Positions 1 through 9,846 of a stretch of 64,000 nucleotides of DNA are shown in pieces. The notes under the pieces were generated by a model. The model did no database searches. It worked only from the letters and a program-made list of their open reading frames with translations, and was not told where the DNA came from. Made by a program: the position numbers and the translations under genes. Every line of letters begins with the position of its first letter. Position 1 is the stretch's first letter. The DNA comes from Gammaproteobacteria bacterium (GTDB taxonomy: Bacteria > Pseudomonadota > Gammaproteobacteria > Pseudomonadales > Alcanivoracaceae). The stretch is from assembly GCA_018067045.1 (NCBI GenBank), contig JAGPVL010000037.1, positions 62,001 through 126,000 on the forward strand, in the 5' to 3' direction.

Positions 1-1511
1 CCCCAGACTTTGTCTTTTACCTGAGGAGGGCGCAACCCGGATGACACTTTATACAACCAGCTTTCGCTGAAAGTTCCGGCAGTCTCTAGAGTCAGATCCG
101 CAATACGCTGGCCACCTATCTGCTCATTAACAGTCTCTAGAAAGCGCATCTGTAATTCAGTGCTCGGCAAGACGGAAAGCTCGTCCTTTTTCAACTCCAG
201 TCGCAAGACAATATCATCGTCACGTTGGGAAAAAGTGAAGTTTCTTATCGCAACACTTTCCCGACTCGCCGCCCTTGCGACCGCTTCAATCAGTACGGAC
301 TCAGTCACAGGATTAAGCGCGTTGTAACGCCCCATATATTCAAGCTCCGGCGCCTGACCGGAAAAACCGCTGACTTTGACGATATCGCCAAGCACATAGC
401 GGTATAGCCCCGACATGTGCGTTACCACCACGCGATAGTGCCCCCCTTGCTGTAATTCATCGAGCAACAGCGGCCTATTCTGACCATCCTGTACATCAAT
501 GAACTCATAGAAAGAAGATCGGTACGCTAGGACGTTTTTGATGCCATGCGCTGGCAAGTTCATCGTCAAAGGTGACTCAGATGCACCCAACGGGGGAGCA
601 ATAACGCTGCACTCATTTCCATATAACGGCACGACATTAGGCAAGTACAGGGAGGCGATGCCTTGATCCCAGCACAGCAGACTGCGCATTCTCGGCCATA
701 AATGCCGTGGCAGTAATTTCCCATCGCGCAAACGCTCACGTACTAGCCGTAACGCAAGTAGCTCATCTGGTGCATCTATCTGCGCGTCGCCATAAACGCC
801 CAAACGGAGCTCTTCAATCAGTCTGTCTGCATGTTTTTCCAGCAGGTCCGGCAAGGCAGCAATCACTGCCGGATTGATCCCAACAATCTGGCGAATATCA
901 TGCTTAGCCGCTAAGCGTATGCGGTAATACAAACGCTCTACCGGACAATCAATCGCCTCCGGCACTTGTGACCAAGGGGAACGAGTGCCCGGCTCCGACA
1001 ACCCCTCATTCTGAAAGCTTTGATTTAAATCGACCTGACTAACACCAAGGTGCAACGCACCATTTGCTAAGGTAGCCGGGCGATAAAGAGGATCCCATTT
1101 GAAGTTAATCGTAGCGTCCCAATCACTACGGACATGATTGCAGTGCCGCATAAGAGCCGACATGTATAAATGCAGGAAAGGATTATATATATCTGTAAAG
1201 TAGGCTTGGCTCATCGGCAAAATCTTGGCTTTTCCCGACGAACTCCCACTACTCGATAAGTAGCAGTACGGCAAACCTGCAAATAGAATATCTTTTTCGC
1301 CAGAAAGAATTCGGTCGATATATGGCGTCAGATCGCTGTACTCGCATAATGGAACGTTCTTGCGAAATTTCTCAAGCGAATCGATATCAGAAAATCCGTG
1401 CTCCCGACCAAACAACGTCGCTGAACTCTGCTTAAGAAAATCGGCCAACCGCTGCTCTTGGTGCCATCGCGCACGCGGCAACCCTTCGATGAATTCCTTT
1501 TCCTTCATCAT
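1..1511 (-). CDS. GH3-family acyl-adenylate amido synthetase (3' end beyond window)
   Basis: My translation from ATG 1511 gives 503 open codons to the window edge; the family is usually about 550 residues, so some 40-60 C-terminal residues are missing. GH3 enzymes adenylate a carboxylic acid and join it to an amine, usually an amino acid. The Ser/Gly-rich ATP-binding loop SSSGSSGKAK lies at residues 86-95 and the GH3-like stretch YRYVLGDIVKVSGF near residue 370. An SD (GAGG) precedes two adjacent ATG codons, 1511 and 1508. It is the last visible gene of the biosynthetic operon, 17 bases after the PPTase gene. I infer an amide-forming or acid-activating step; the substrate is unknown. Plant GH3s act on auxin and jasmonate; bacterial ones are little studied. 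Confidence 0.8.
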   Translation of the reverse strand, partial: MMKEKEFIEGLPRARWHQEQRLADFLKQSSATLFGREHGFSDIDSLEKFRKNVPLCEYSDLTPYIDRILSGEKDILFAGLPYCYLSSSGSSSGKAKILPMSQAYFTDIYNPFLHLYMSALMRHCNHVRSDWDATINFKWDPLYRPATLANGALHLGVSQVDLNQSFQNEGLSEPGTRSPWSQVPEAIDCPVERLYYRIRLAAKHDIRQIVGINPAVIAALPDLLEKHADRLIEELRLGVYGDAQIDAPDELLALRLVRERLRDGKLLPRHLWPRMRSLLCWDQGIASLYLPNVVPLYGNECSVIAPPLGASESPLTMNLPAHGIKNVLAYRSSFYEFIDVQDGQNRPLLLDELQQGGHYRVVVTHMSGLYRYVLGDIVKVSGFSGQAPELEYMGRYNALNPVTESVLIEAVARAASRESVAIRNFTFSQRDDDIVLRLELKKDELSVLPSTELQMRFLETVNEQIGGQRIADLTLETAGTFSESWLYKVSSGLRPPQVKDKVW

Positions 1512-1528
1512 TACTATTAGCATCCTCG

Positions 1529-2287
1529 CTAAATAAGATTTGAATAATCAAAAACCTCAATATGTGTATCGAACGTGGCGGCTCTTTTCCGCACGTCCTC
1601 ATCCCTGCCCAATACCGCGCTAACCGATACTTGTCGCTGCATCAGTTGTCGTTGCGCCAAAAGATAATCTTTACCCCGATAATGTACGTGCTCTGCCAAC
1701 GCGATCGTCCCTGCGATGCAACACACGACTTCAACCTCCTTCAGCCATGATGTAATACCATCACCACTGGCTTTAAGAACAGCTTCCTTAGCCGTCCAGA
1801 TCTGAGAAAAAGTCAGCGCTCCAGCATTCAGTGCTTCTCGCTCCAAATGACTAAAGTGCTGCTCGGCTATAATGGCAACAGCGCCGCTGTCTGGCTCTGC
1901 TTCGACATCCACACCAACATCTCCTGCGGCAGACAGCGCAACGACAATGCAGTGCTCATCATGAGATAAGTTGAAATAAAGAGACCGATCCGCCATTAAA
2001 ACATCGGGTTTGCCAAACTTTCCCGTCGCTATTATCCAGCTTGTTCTATGCTGCCCTAGGTAATGACTGAGCAATGTCCTAACAGCAAACCGTCCCCGCA
2101 AGAATGTTTCTCTCGCCTTGGCACTACGAAATCGCGATGCGTACGCACGCTCACTGATATGCAGAGCATCTTCCATTTTTCGTATTGAAACCCCTCCCCC
2201 ATCCCACACCCATACATGAACGGAATCTCTTAAGGAGGAGCTCGGCGCCGCAATACTAGATTTCATCTCTAGCAAAAAAAGTGGCAT
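1529..2287 (-). CDS. 4'-phosphopantetheinyl transferase, Sfp type
   Basis: This 252-residue protein transfers phosphopantetheine from CoA to the conserved Ser of carrier proteins. The family signature is clear: FNLSHDEHC, then GVDVEAEP with the Mg-binding acidic residues, then WTAKEAVLKASGDGI with the WxxKEAxxK motif. Length matches Sfp-type enzymes. The ORF begins 32 bases inside the end of the RND permease gene; a second in-frame ATG at 2266 would reduce the overlap to 11 bases. Neither start has a strong ribosome site, so the start is uncertain. Its natural targets here are the ACP at 21343-21615 and the ACP domain at the end of the acyl-AMP ligase, which supports a carrier-protein-based pathway. 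Confidence 0.93.
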   Translation of the reverse strand: MPLFLLEMKSSIAAPSSSLRDSVHVWVWDGGGVSIRKMEDALHISERAYASRFRSAKARETFLRGRFAVRTLLSHYLGQHRTSWIIATGKFGKPDVLMADRSLYFNLSHDEHCIVVALSAAGDVGVDVEAEPDSGAVAIIAEQHFSHLEREALNAGALTFSQIWTAKEAVLKASGDGITSWLKEVEVVCCIAGTIALAEHVHYRGKDYLLAQRQLMQRQVSVSAVLGRDEDVRKRAATFDTHIEVFDYSNLI

Positions 2288-5200
2288 ACACAGCAGGGAG
2301 ACTGAACAAGGTCAGCAGCGTCGCAACAATTAATCCGCCCATCATTGCCGTCGCCATCGGGCCCCAAAAAGTACTCGATGTCAGCGGAATCATTGCTAGT
2401 ACTGCTGTAATTGCAGTGAGCATTATCGGTCTGAATCGAGACGCCACCGCTTGGATAATCGCATCTTTCCGATTCATACCTGCGCGAACCTCCTGCTCAA
2501 TGTGGTCCACAAGAATTAATGCGTTTCGTATAATCATACCGTTTAGCGCAATAACACCTAACATGGCAACGAATCCCATTGGCTGTCCGCTAATCAACAG
2601 ACTGGCTGTCGCACCAATAAAACCAAGCGGGCCGGTTAAAAACACCAACAGACTCTTGGTAAAGCTGCGCAACTGCACCATCAGCAAAGTAAAGATAGAA
2701 AACAGCATCAAGGGCACGTTTGCATTAATGGAATCACTGCCCTTGCCCGATTCAGCTAAGGTTCCAGCCACTTCTATCTGATATCCCAACGGTAGCGTGG
2801 CGCGTATATCGTCTAACTGCGTATTGATGGGCGCAGCTATAGTATTTGGCTGATAACCACGCTCGACTTCGCTCTGCACCGTTACGGCATAACTGCCGTT
2901 CTGTCGCCACATTACGCCAGGCTCCCACTGCATATCAGCGCGCCCCAAATGAGACAAAGGAAGTAACTTTCCGTCAGCCAGATGTATGGCGGCGCCGTTT
3001 ATATAAGCCGGCTCATTCACGCCCTGCCCGTTCTGATGGAGATAGATTCCCTTACGCTGGTGGTCGCTCCAAATCGATGTCAGTTGGACCCCTTCGGCTG
3101 TCGATAGCGCACTATTCGCAATTTGCTGATATGTCACACCCAGCTTCGCCCGCGGACTCTGGTTCCCACCAAGTTGCATTTGCATAGATTTAATTTTTTG
3201 GTGCCAGTTGTTATGTACATTGCGGGTTCCAGGTGATTGCCGCACGATAGCCTCTACAGAGCTTGCGATGTCCCGAACCTTAGCGGCATCCGAACCGATC
3301 ACACGAAACATAATCGGATACGTAACCGGCGGCCCATTGGGCAGCAGCTGTACGCGACTTCGAGCCTCGGGGAATTTGCTTGAAAGGATCTGCGGAAGCT
3401 GCCACCTCAACACGTCCCTAGCCTCATTATCCCGCGGGACTACGATGAGCTGGGAAAAGCAATCTTGTGATAGAGACTGCTCGATAGGCAGATAGAAGCG
3501 TGGGACGCTGGAACCAACAAAGGACGACACCAACTCGACACCATCGATACCGCGCAACTCAGCATCAACACCTCGAACCAGCGCTTCACTCGCCTGCAAA
3601 GTCGCACCCTCTGGCAACCACAAATCAACTAGTATTTCTGGACGATTCGAGTCTGGGAAAAACTGCTGTTCCACTACGACCATGCCCGCACATCCGCCGG
3701 CGAATGCTAGCGCGGTCATCGCCATGACTTTCTTCCGGTTTTCTAAACACCATAGAGCAAGGCCAGCCCCCATACCTTCTGCTGCGCCATTCTCTAGATC
3801 ACTTGCCGCGCGCGGTTTCTCTTCGAGTATCTGATAGCCAAGAAAAGGCACGAAATATACCGACACAAACCACGACGAAAGCAATGCTGCCGCCGTTACT
3901 GCATATATAGCGTAGGTATATTCACCCACCGTAGAAGTCGCCAGACCAATAGGAAGAAATCCAAGCGCGGTAATGATCGTGCCAATCAGCATGGAGGAGG
4001 CGGTCGCCTGGAACGCATAGGTACTAGCGGCCAACCTAGTCATTCCCTGCTCTAACTTCTTGACCATCATCTCCACGACAATGATGGCATCATCCACCAA
4101 AAGCCCTAGCGCAATAATTAGCGCACCAAGAGAAATTTTGTGCAGATATATACCGCCCCATCGCATATATAAAAACGTCGCAGCGAGCACTGCTGGTATG
4201 GTCAAGGCAACAATCAAACCGGGCCGCCAATCAATCCCCTTGCGGCCACGCTCTATGCCTAGCGTAAGAAATGAAACCAGTAAAACAATAAACACGGCCT
4301 CGGTAAGAACACCAATGAATTCATCAACCGTCGCGTTTACAGCTGCGGGTTTATCGTGGACACGAACCAACGTCATCCCTGCTGGAAGCGCTGCATTCAT
4401 AGCTTCTACCGCAGCGCCCACCTGCATCCCCAGCTCAATAATGTCATGGCCTCGAGCAAGGGAAACACCGATGCCAATAACTTCACGCCCGTTCACTAGG
4501 TACTTAGGCGAGCCGTGTGGTGCCACGCCCTCCTCAATCGTCGCTATTTCATCAAGGCGTACGCCGACTCCGTGAGAGGGAATAACAACGCCACCAAGAT
4601 CGCTCATGCTCATCACGACCGCATCAGTCCTTATCGGCATATCACTGCTAGCAACATTAACTGCGCCGAAATCTAGGACATCTACTTGATCACGAACGGC
4701 CGCCGCCAATTCCTCCGGCGTTAGGTTCCTTTCTTTGAGTTGTCCAGCGGACGCATTGATATAGTAGGCAAGATCCTGAACACCAATAAGAATAACCTTC
4801 CCCGTTTCCTTCAGGGCTAGTAATTCACTGCGTACTGTCTCAGCAGCATCCAGCTTTTCCTTGTATGTGTAACCTTGTGCTTCGAGCACATAAATAATTC
4901 CGAAAACCTCACCAAACTCATCGTCAAAATGAGGCCCGGAGACATTAGGAGGCAGGAGATATCGGTTATCAGAAACTTTCTTTCTTATGCTGTACCAGAT
5001 ACTTGGAATATCATCGATCGGCGTAGCATCTTCTAGGTCAACAAATATTGTTGTTTCACCTGGCTTGGAGTAACTACGCACTTTATCGACGTAAGCGACT
5101 TCCTGAATAACTTTCTCAAGAGGATATGAAACTTCCTGCGCCATCTGCTGTGCAGAAGCACCTGGCCAATACGTACTGACCAGCATCACCCTGAACGTAA

Positions 5201-5330
5201 ACGGAGGATCTTCGTCTCGACTTATCCCAGCATAAGCAAGCAAGCCCGCAAGCAACAATGCGGCAAAAAAATAGCGCGTTAGCGAAGGATTCTTAATCGC
5301 AATTAAAGAAAAATTGAATTTATCATTCAT
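2256..5330 (-). CDS. RND efflux permease of the biosynthetic operon
   Basis: A 1024-residue inner-membrane proton-driven pump of the AcrB/HAE1 superfamily. It has the N-terminal membrane anchor, large periplasmic loops and a fourth membrane segment with the paired acids of the proton relay (LGLLVDDAIIVVEMM). The DEDPPF motif after the first helix is shared with the second pump at 27899-30976. It lies 23 bases after its adaptor gene, and no outer-membrane channel gene is present, so it probably uses a general TolC-like channel. Position inside the operon suggests it exports the pathway product or protects the producer. The ATG at 5330 has no strong SD, so translation may be coupled. Confidence 0.93.
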   Translation of the reverse strand: MNDKFNFSLIAIKNPSLTRYFFAALLLAGLLAYAGISRDEDPPFTFRVMLVSTYWPGASAQQMAQEVSYPLEKVIQEVAYVDKVRSYSKPGETTIFVDLEDATPIDDIPSIWYSIRKKVSDNRYLLPPNVSGPHFDDEFGEVFGIIYVLEAQGYTYKEKLDAAETVRSELLALKETGKVILIGVQDLAYYINASAGQLKERNLTPEELAAAVRDQVDVLDFGAVNVASSDMPIRTDAVVMSMSDLGGVVIPSHGVGVRLDEIATIEEGVAPHGSPKYLVNGREVIGIGVSLARGHDIIELGMQVGAAVEAMNAALPAGMTLVRVHDKPAAVNATVDEFIGVLTEAVFIVLLVSFLTLGIERGRKGIDWRPGLIVALTIPAVLAATFLYMRWGGIYLHKISLGALIIALGLLVDDAIIVVEMMVKKLEQGMTRLAASTYAFQATASSMLIGTIITALGFLPIGLATSTVGEYTYAIYAVTAAALLSSWFVSVYFVPFLGYQILEEKPRAASDLENGAAEGMGAGLALWCLENRKKVMAMTALAFAGGCAGMVVVEQQFFPDSNRPEILVDLWLPEGATLQASEALVRGVDAELRGIDGVELVSSFVGSSVPRFYLPIEQSLSQDCFSQLIVVPRDNEARDVLRWQLPQILSSKFPEARSRVQLLPNGPPVTYPIMFRVIGSDAAKVRDIASSVEAIVRQSPGTRNVHNNWHQKIKSMQMQLGGNQSPRAKLGVTYQQIANSALSTAEGVQLTSIWSDHQRKGIYLHQNGQGVNEPAYINGAAIHLADGKLLPLSHLGRADMQWEPGVMWRQNGSYAVTVQSEVERGYQPNTIAAPINTQLDDIRATLPLGYQIEVAGTLAESGKGSDSINANVPLMLFSIFTLLMVQLRSFTKSLLVFLTGPLGFIGATASLLISGQPMGFVAMLGVIALNGMIIRNALILVDHIEQEVRAGMNRKDAIIQAVASRFRPIMLTAITAVLAMIPLTSSTFWGPMATAMMGGLIVATLLTLFSLPAVYATFFARDEI

Positions 5331-5353
5331 ACTTAAAATTTAGCCCCATCGGC

Positions 5354-6439
5354 TCACTCGAAAGATTTCACCGACTGACCGTCTGTTAGGTAATGTACTC
5401 CGGCAGCAACAAGCTGAGCGCCAACACTAATACCTTCAATCAACGCTCCACCGGGCAACACCTCTTGCACAGCAACCTTCCGCCTTTCAATCGTTGATGT
5501 CTGCTCGTCATATAGCCATACCGCTTCACCGCTTTCGGTAGCGAAAACAGCTTCAATAGGCACGACAACTCTGTCTCCTGATTCGCGAGGATAAGAAAGG
5601 CGCAAAGTAACAACCCGCCCAATTTCCGCTCCCTCCGGCAGATCCTTAACCACATATCGCGCACGATAAGTCCCCGCGGCACTACCACCCGAAGCGGCGA
5701 GTTCACGCAATGACGCGCCATACTGCTTGCCATCGATAGTGATTTGCGCATGGGCACGGCCATCAAAATCATTACGAACTTTACCTACCACACTTACCGG
5801 AATCTCGGCCTCGACTTCTAAATGATCACCACTAAGAACCCTCAGCACCGGCTTGTAGCTAGGCACCATTTCGTTTCTCTCGACATAAACCGCATCTACT
5901 AGACCGCTAAAATCTGCCGTCAAAATAGCGTCGGACAAGTCGGCACGACGTTTTTGCACCTCTAGCCGAGCCTGCTCATAACGACGAGCCAACATTTCCT
6001 TCTCCGCGGCCAAATCCAGCATATCTAGGTCAGAAATATGTCGCTGTTCCGCCAATGCTTGGTATCGCTGATTCCTCTGCTCGGAATTCTGCCTTGCCAG
6101 ATTGGCTTCTTCCGCCGTTGCCTGCGAGATCGAAAGCGCTATCTCCAAATCACGCGTATCCATTCTTGCTAGCACTTGTCCAGCAATAACATGCTGACCA
6201 GCATGGACGTTGATCTCTTGCAGCTTGCCAGACACCCTGAAGCTCAGCTCCGAGATGTAGCGTGGCCGGATCTGAGCCGCGAGAGATATAAAGGACATGC
6301 CTGGAGCTTGGGCACGATATAACTTTACCGCTCTAGGTTGGGGCGTAGACTCTTCCTCGCTACACCCGCCCAGAACCAACATGAAAGTTATCAGCGCAAG
6401 GCAAAGCAGCGCACTGTGTACCTTTCGGAGAGCTTGCAT
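5354..6439 (-). CDS. RND periplasmic adaptor lipoprotein
   Basis: About 361 residues from ATG 6439. I chose this start because TAGGG stands at the right distance; ATG 6445 is also possible, while the longer ORF to 6547 would run deep into the acyl-AMP ligase gene. A lipoprotein signal peptide ends in a lipobox (LVLGGC), so the protein should be tethered to the periplasmic face of the inner membrane. The biotin/lipoyl-like hairpin region (GKLQEINVHAGQHVIAGQ) and a coiled-coil segment rich in Glu, Gln and Arg follow, then beta-barrel domains. It links the permease at 2256-5330 to an outer-membrane channel. Confidence 0.9.
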   Translation of the reverse strand: MQALRKVHSALLCLALITFMLVLGGCSEEESTPQPRAVKLYRAQAPGMSFISLAAQIRPRYISELSFRVSGKLQEINVHAGQHVIAGQVLARMDTRDLEIALSISQATAEEANLARQNSEQRNQRYQALAEQRHISDLDMLDLAAEKEMLARRYEQARLEVQKRRADLSDAILTADFSGLVDAVYVERNEMVPSYKPVLRVLSGDHLEVEAEIPVSVVGKVRNDFDGRAHAQITIDGKQYGASLRELAASGGSAAGTYRARYVVKDLPEGAEIGRVVTLRLSYPRESGDRVVVPIEAVFATESGEAVWLYDEQTSTIERRKVAVQEVLPGGALIEGISVGAQLVAAGVHYLTDGQSVKSFE

Positions 6440-6447
6440 TTTCATCC

Positions 6448-8532
6448 CTAGGCGCCTTCGGCCACTTCTAATTCCGACCGTGCAATTTCGCTTTGCTGGA
6501 CGCTTAGAACATATTTGGCAAAACCATGGATCGTCGGGTTTTCCCATGCAGCTTTGGGATCAATATCGATCCTGTACATTTTCTCAAGTCGCGCCACCAG
6601 TTGAGCGATTTTCACCGAATCAATGCCAAATTCAGCGAAGGTCGCCGACGACGGGATATCCGTCATGGACATATTCAGGCCATCAGCCAACCACGACTTA
6701 ATTATCGCCTTTACCTCAACCAGATCAGACATCTGCACCGGCGGTTTGCGAATCTCCGAACTTCTTGCTGACGACACTCCAGCAGAGGCCGCCGTCGCGG
6801 AAGTGGCAGATGCAATTAATGCTTGGACCCTATCCTTGATATTCCACTCATGGACAACCTTGAGGTCGCGTCGTTCTAGCATCTCTCGGCACTCATTACG
6901 GCGAATTTTTCCGCTAGATGTTCGAGGGAAATTCACAGAATCAATCAGCACCACCCGTGAAATGATGACACCCATCTCACGCAATACCGCCTTCTTAACA
7001 TCGGCGCAGATATTTCCCGCCTCTACCGGGTCAATATCAACCTTCTTGACAGCTTGCACCAGAACCAACACTTCTTGGCCGGCACTGAACATGCTAAACG
7101 CGGCACCGTAACCAACACGTAGACGGGGATCATTGTTCTGTACGCATTTTTCAATATCGGTAGCATAAAAATTACGACCGTTAAGAATAATCATGTCTTT
7201 CACGCGGCCCGTAATAAACAGGAAGTCTTTATACAGCGCGCCAAGATCACCAGTACGCAAAAATGGTCCATTGCCTTGCGAAGAAAAAGCTTGGAATGTT
7301 CGCGCAGATTCCTCCTCATTCTTCCAGTACCCTGCCGCTACGCTGGGATTTTTTAGCCAAATTTCTCCGACCTCGCCAACGCCCTTCTCGATACCAGAAT
7401 TAGGGTCAACAATTCGAATGTCGTGTCCACAAATATTCCGCGTGCCAACAATTTTATTCGAAGCCTTATTAGGAGACGGCGCCACCAATCTATTCTTTTT
7501 CATGGCTTCGCGATCAACCAGCTCAGTATGAAAAACCTCGCCACGGGTATGGCCCGTCACGTATAGAGTTGATTCGGCCAAACCATAACAGGGGTAGATA
7601 GCGTCAGGGCGTAGCCCATATTCGGAAAAGTATTCTGCAAAACGGATCATGGTATCTGCATCAATCGGCTCAGCTCCGTTGAACGCAACACGCCAGGATG
7701 ACAAATCTAACCCCTCCAGATCCTCTTGCTCAGCAGCCTTAAGGCACAATTCAAAAGCAAAGTTCGGCGCACCAGAAGTATGTGGCCGATACTGGGATAT
7801 AGCCTTCAGCCATGACAGCGGAGACTTGAGAAAAGTTTGTGGTGACATCAATGTCGAGGTCGTACCCAAGTACAACGGCTGCAGCGCGATGCCTATCAAT
7901 CCCATATCGTGATACATCGGCAGCCAACCCAGCAGGTCTGACTCATCATCGTGGCCAAATGCTTTACACACAGCGTTTTCATTCGCCATGAGATTCGCAT
8001 GGGTCACTACCACCCCTTTTGGATTGCCGGTAGAACCAGAGGTGTACTGTAGAAACGCGACGTCGTCAGCGCTAGTCTCAGGAAGCTCTCGCATCTGTGC
8101 ATTCGCGACGCATTCGGAAACGGCGTAAACGGGTATCGACCGTTCGCTTTCTCCCAGTCGATCACGCAACGATTGAGCAATCAAATCGTCTGTCATTATC
8201 GCAACGCAACCGCTGTCCTTAAGAATGTTAGATAGGCGCTCCCAGTCTGCTGAGCGAGCCGGAGGGTAAGTCGGTACTGCGACAACACCCGCATAAAGGC
8301 ACGCGATGTAAGCTCGAATAAAGTCAAGACTCGGCGAGCAGCAAATGGCCACTCGGTCGCCCTTCTTAACTCGATCGACTAAGAAGCCTGCTACTCCACG
8401 CGTACAGTCGTGAAGTTGCTCGTATGTCATGGCATCAACCTCGGCACTCAGAAACCGGTACGCAGTCCGCTGCGGACGTGTTATGGCATGCTCTTCAAGG
8501 CGATCAATTATTGTCTTTCCAATATTTTTCAT
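6448..8532 (-). CDS. Fatty acyl-AMP ligase with C-terminal acyl carrier domain
   Basis: A 694-residue two-domain protein. Residues 1 to about 580 are an ANL-superfamily ligase of the FAAL type: ATP-binding motif YTSGSTGNPKGVV near residue 160, the FAAL-like VAVPTYPPAR stretch, and ITGRVKDMIILNGRNFYATDIE. After an Ala/Ser-rich linker comes an ACP domain with the carrier serine in GIDSVKIAQL near residue 637. FAALs activate free fatty acids as acyl-AMP and load them on a carrier protein, here probably in cis. Together with the desaturase (13079-14119) this resembles the FAAL/ACP/desaturase sets that make modified acyl chains, such as JamABC. The start ATG 8532 follows AGGGAT. Confidence 0.93.
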   Translation of the reverse strand: MKNIGKTIIDRLEEHAITRPQRTAYRFLSAEVDAMTYEQLHDCTRGVAGFLVDRVKKGDRVAICCSPSLDFIRAYIACLYAGVVAVPTYPPARSADWERLSNILKDSGCVAIMTDDLIAQSLRDRLGESERSIPVYAVSECVANAQMRELPETSADDVAFLQYTSGSTGNPKGVVVTHANLMANENAVCKAFGHDDESDLLGWLPMYHDMGLIGIALQPLYLGTTSTLMSPQTFLKSPLSWLKAISQYRPHTSGAPNFAFELCLKAAEQEDLEGLDLSSWRVAFNGAEPIDADTMIRFAEYFSEYGLRPDAIYPCYGLAESTLYVTGHTRGEVFHTELVDREAMKKNRLVAPSPNKASNKIVGTRNICGHDIRIVDPNSGIEKGVGEVGEIWLKNPSVAAGYWKNEEESARTFQAFSSQGNGPFLRTGDLGALYKDFLFITGRVKDMIILNGRNFYATDIEKCVQNNDPRLRVGYGAAFSMFSAGQEVLVLVQAVKKVDIDPVEAGNICADVKKAVLREMGVIISRVVLIDSVNFPRTSSGKIRRNECREMLERRDLKVVHEWNIKDRVQALIASATSATAASAGVSSARSSEIRKPPVQMSDLVEVKAIIKSWLADGLNMSMTDIPSSATFAEFGIDSVKIAQLVARLEKMYRIDIDPKAAWENPTIHGFAKYVLSVQQSEIARSELEVAEGA

Positions 8533-8584
8533 AACTTTCTATCCCTACTTTCTATGTTCAGTAACGTCCATTTATACGCGCTCA

Positions 8585-9835
8585 TTATGCCGCGCTTGTC
8601 GATTTAGGCTTGCCTATTGAGGAACCGACATACTTAAGAATATTTCCCGGTCGCAGAAACTGACTGACGGGTATTTTTCTACCAACAAAATCACCCAACA
8701 AATTGGCTACTTCTTGATTATTGGCCGCCGCCTTAAACACCATTTTCTCGAGTACCCCATGAGGCTTGGCCAGAGAGGACTGGACAATAAATTTGTTATG
8801 CGGAAGCAATTCTTTTTGGTGCTTTCTGGCATAACGGATAATGCCTACCCGCTGCATAACTGGGTGCTTAACATGCAAATTCGTCTCGTCAAATAGCCAC
8901 CTCGCAGATTGGATAGCCCAACCACAGCCAATGCCAGACATTGGATCAGATTGCAGAGCAGCATCACCGATCAGAGCAACTCCTTTGCCAGCCGGATAGC
9001 GATAACAGTTGGTCATATCCATCATTTTTTGGATGTCTTCGATTCGCTCCGCCTTGCCGTATTGGGGAGCACGGGGCAGAAGAGAAAACTCTTTCAGGAG
9101 CTTTTCATCAGCATTTTCGCCTTCCCAGCGTTCGCGCTCTGACTGTGGAAGAAACGCACACAGCAGCACTGTGTTTTCACATAACGGGTAAGCAAATAAG
9201 GAGCGGTCACCGTAGAACCAGAACTGCGAGTTCTCTCCAGAGGAAAGCTCGACACCTCGAAAATAGGAAAATACGGCGAAACGTTCGTTCGGGTACAATT
9301 TTTGCTTCGTATTCATCAACCGAGCAATACCGGAGTTCCTGCCATCTGCACCCACCGTAAGGTGCCCAAGAATATTTTTTCTTTCTCCGTCTGATGTACT
9401 TACGACAACCCCGCACACCTGGCCCTCGCTATCTTTGATTAAATCTCTTACAGCCACCCCCAAACGGAAATCGACGCCGGATTCCTCTGCCACATCCCTG
9501 AGCATAGGATCGAGTCGACTACGAGCAATATTAAATCCGTAGTTCGGCTTACTGCTGCTGCGATTTACATCAGGGCTCACCCAGCCATGTTCACTCCAGA
9601 TACTCGGGTTATTGGGCAGTGCGCCTGCATCAAGGAAGCGTTGCTCCAATCCCATCTCTTGAATCACAGGTGTGGCACTCGGCTGTATATAATGCGTGCA
9701 CTTGCGCTTGTAGCTTTTCCGGTCGACCTTTTTCTCCAGCAGCACAACCTTGTACCCTGCTCTGGCATAAAGTGTTGCAGCAATGCACCCAGCAATTCCT
9801 GATCCCACTACGATGACATCGAATTTTTCGTCCAT
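8585..9835 (-). CDS. FAD-dependent monooxygenase/reductase, group A type
   Basis: A 416-residue flavoprotein. The N-terminal Rossmann motif VGSGIAGCIAATLYARAG binds FAD; the second motif GADGRNSGIARL (DG motif) and the third, VALIGDAALQSDPMSGIG (GD motif), place it with para-hydroxybenzoate hydroxylase-like monooxygenases and geranylgeranyl-reductase-like enzymes. I do not see the WxWxIP motif of flavin-dependent halogenases. AGGAG precedes ATG 9835. In this operon it could hydroxylate or oxidise the acyl chain or the N-N unit; the substrate cannot be read from the sequence. It sits between the acyl-AMP ligase and a GNAT gene. Confidence 0.85.
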   Translation of the reverse strand: MDEKFDVIVVGSGIAGCIAATLYARAGYKVVLLEKKVDRKSYKRKCTHYIQPSATPVIQEMGLEQRFLDAGALPNNPSIWSEHGWVSPDVNRSSSKPNYGFNIARSRLDPMLRDVAEESGVDFRLGVAVRDLIKDSEGQVCGVVVSTSDGERKNILGHLTVGADGRNSGIARLMNTKQKLYPNERFAVFSYFRGVELSSGENSQFWFYGDRSLFAYPLCENTVLLCAFLPQSERERWEGENADEKLLKEFSLLPRAPQYGKAERIEDIQKMMDMTNCYRYPAGKGVALIGDAALQSDPMSGIGCGWAIQSARWLFDETNLHVKHPVMQRVGIIRYARKHQKELLPHNKFIVQSSLAKPHGVLEKMVFKAAANNQEVANLLGDFVGRKIPVSQFLRPGNILKYVGSSIGKPKSTSAA

Positions 9836-9846
9836 GATTAACTCCT

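Noticed and set aside
225-407. 60-codon plus-strand ORF
   Set aside because: It lies wholly inside the GH3-type reading frame on the other strand and has no family features.
2281-4575. Plus-strand ORFs of 95-171 codons across the RND permease
   Set aside because: They are mirror frames of the permease coding strand; the permease has full family motifs.
8585-9835. Flavin-dependent halogenase
   Set aside because: The general FAD folds fit, but the WxWxIP halogenase motif is not visible.
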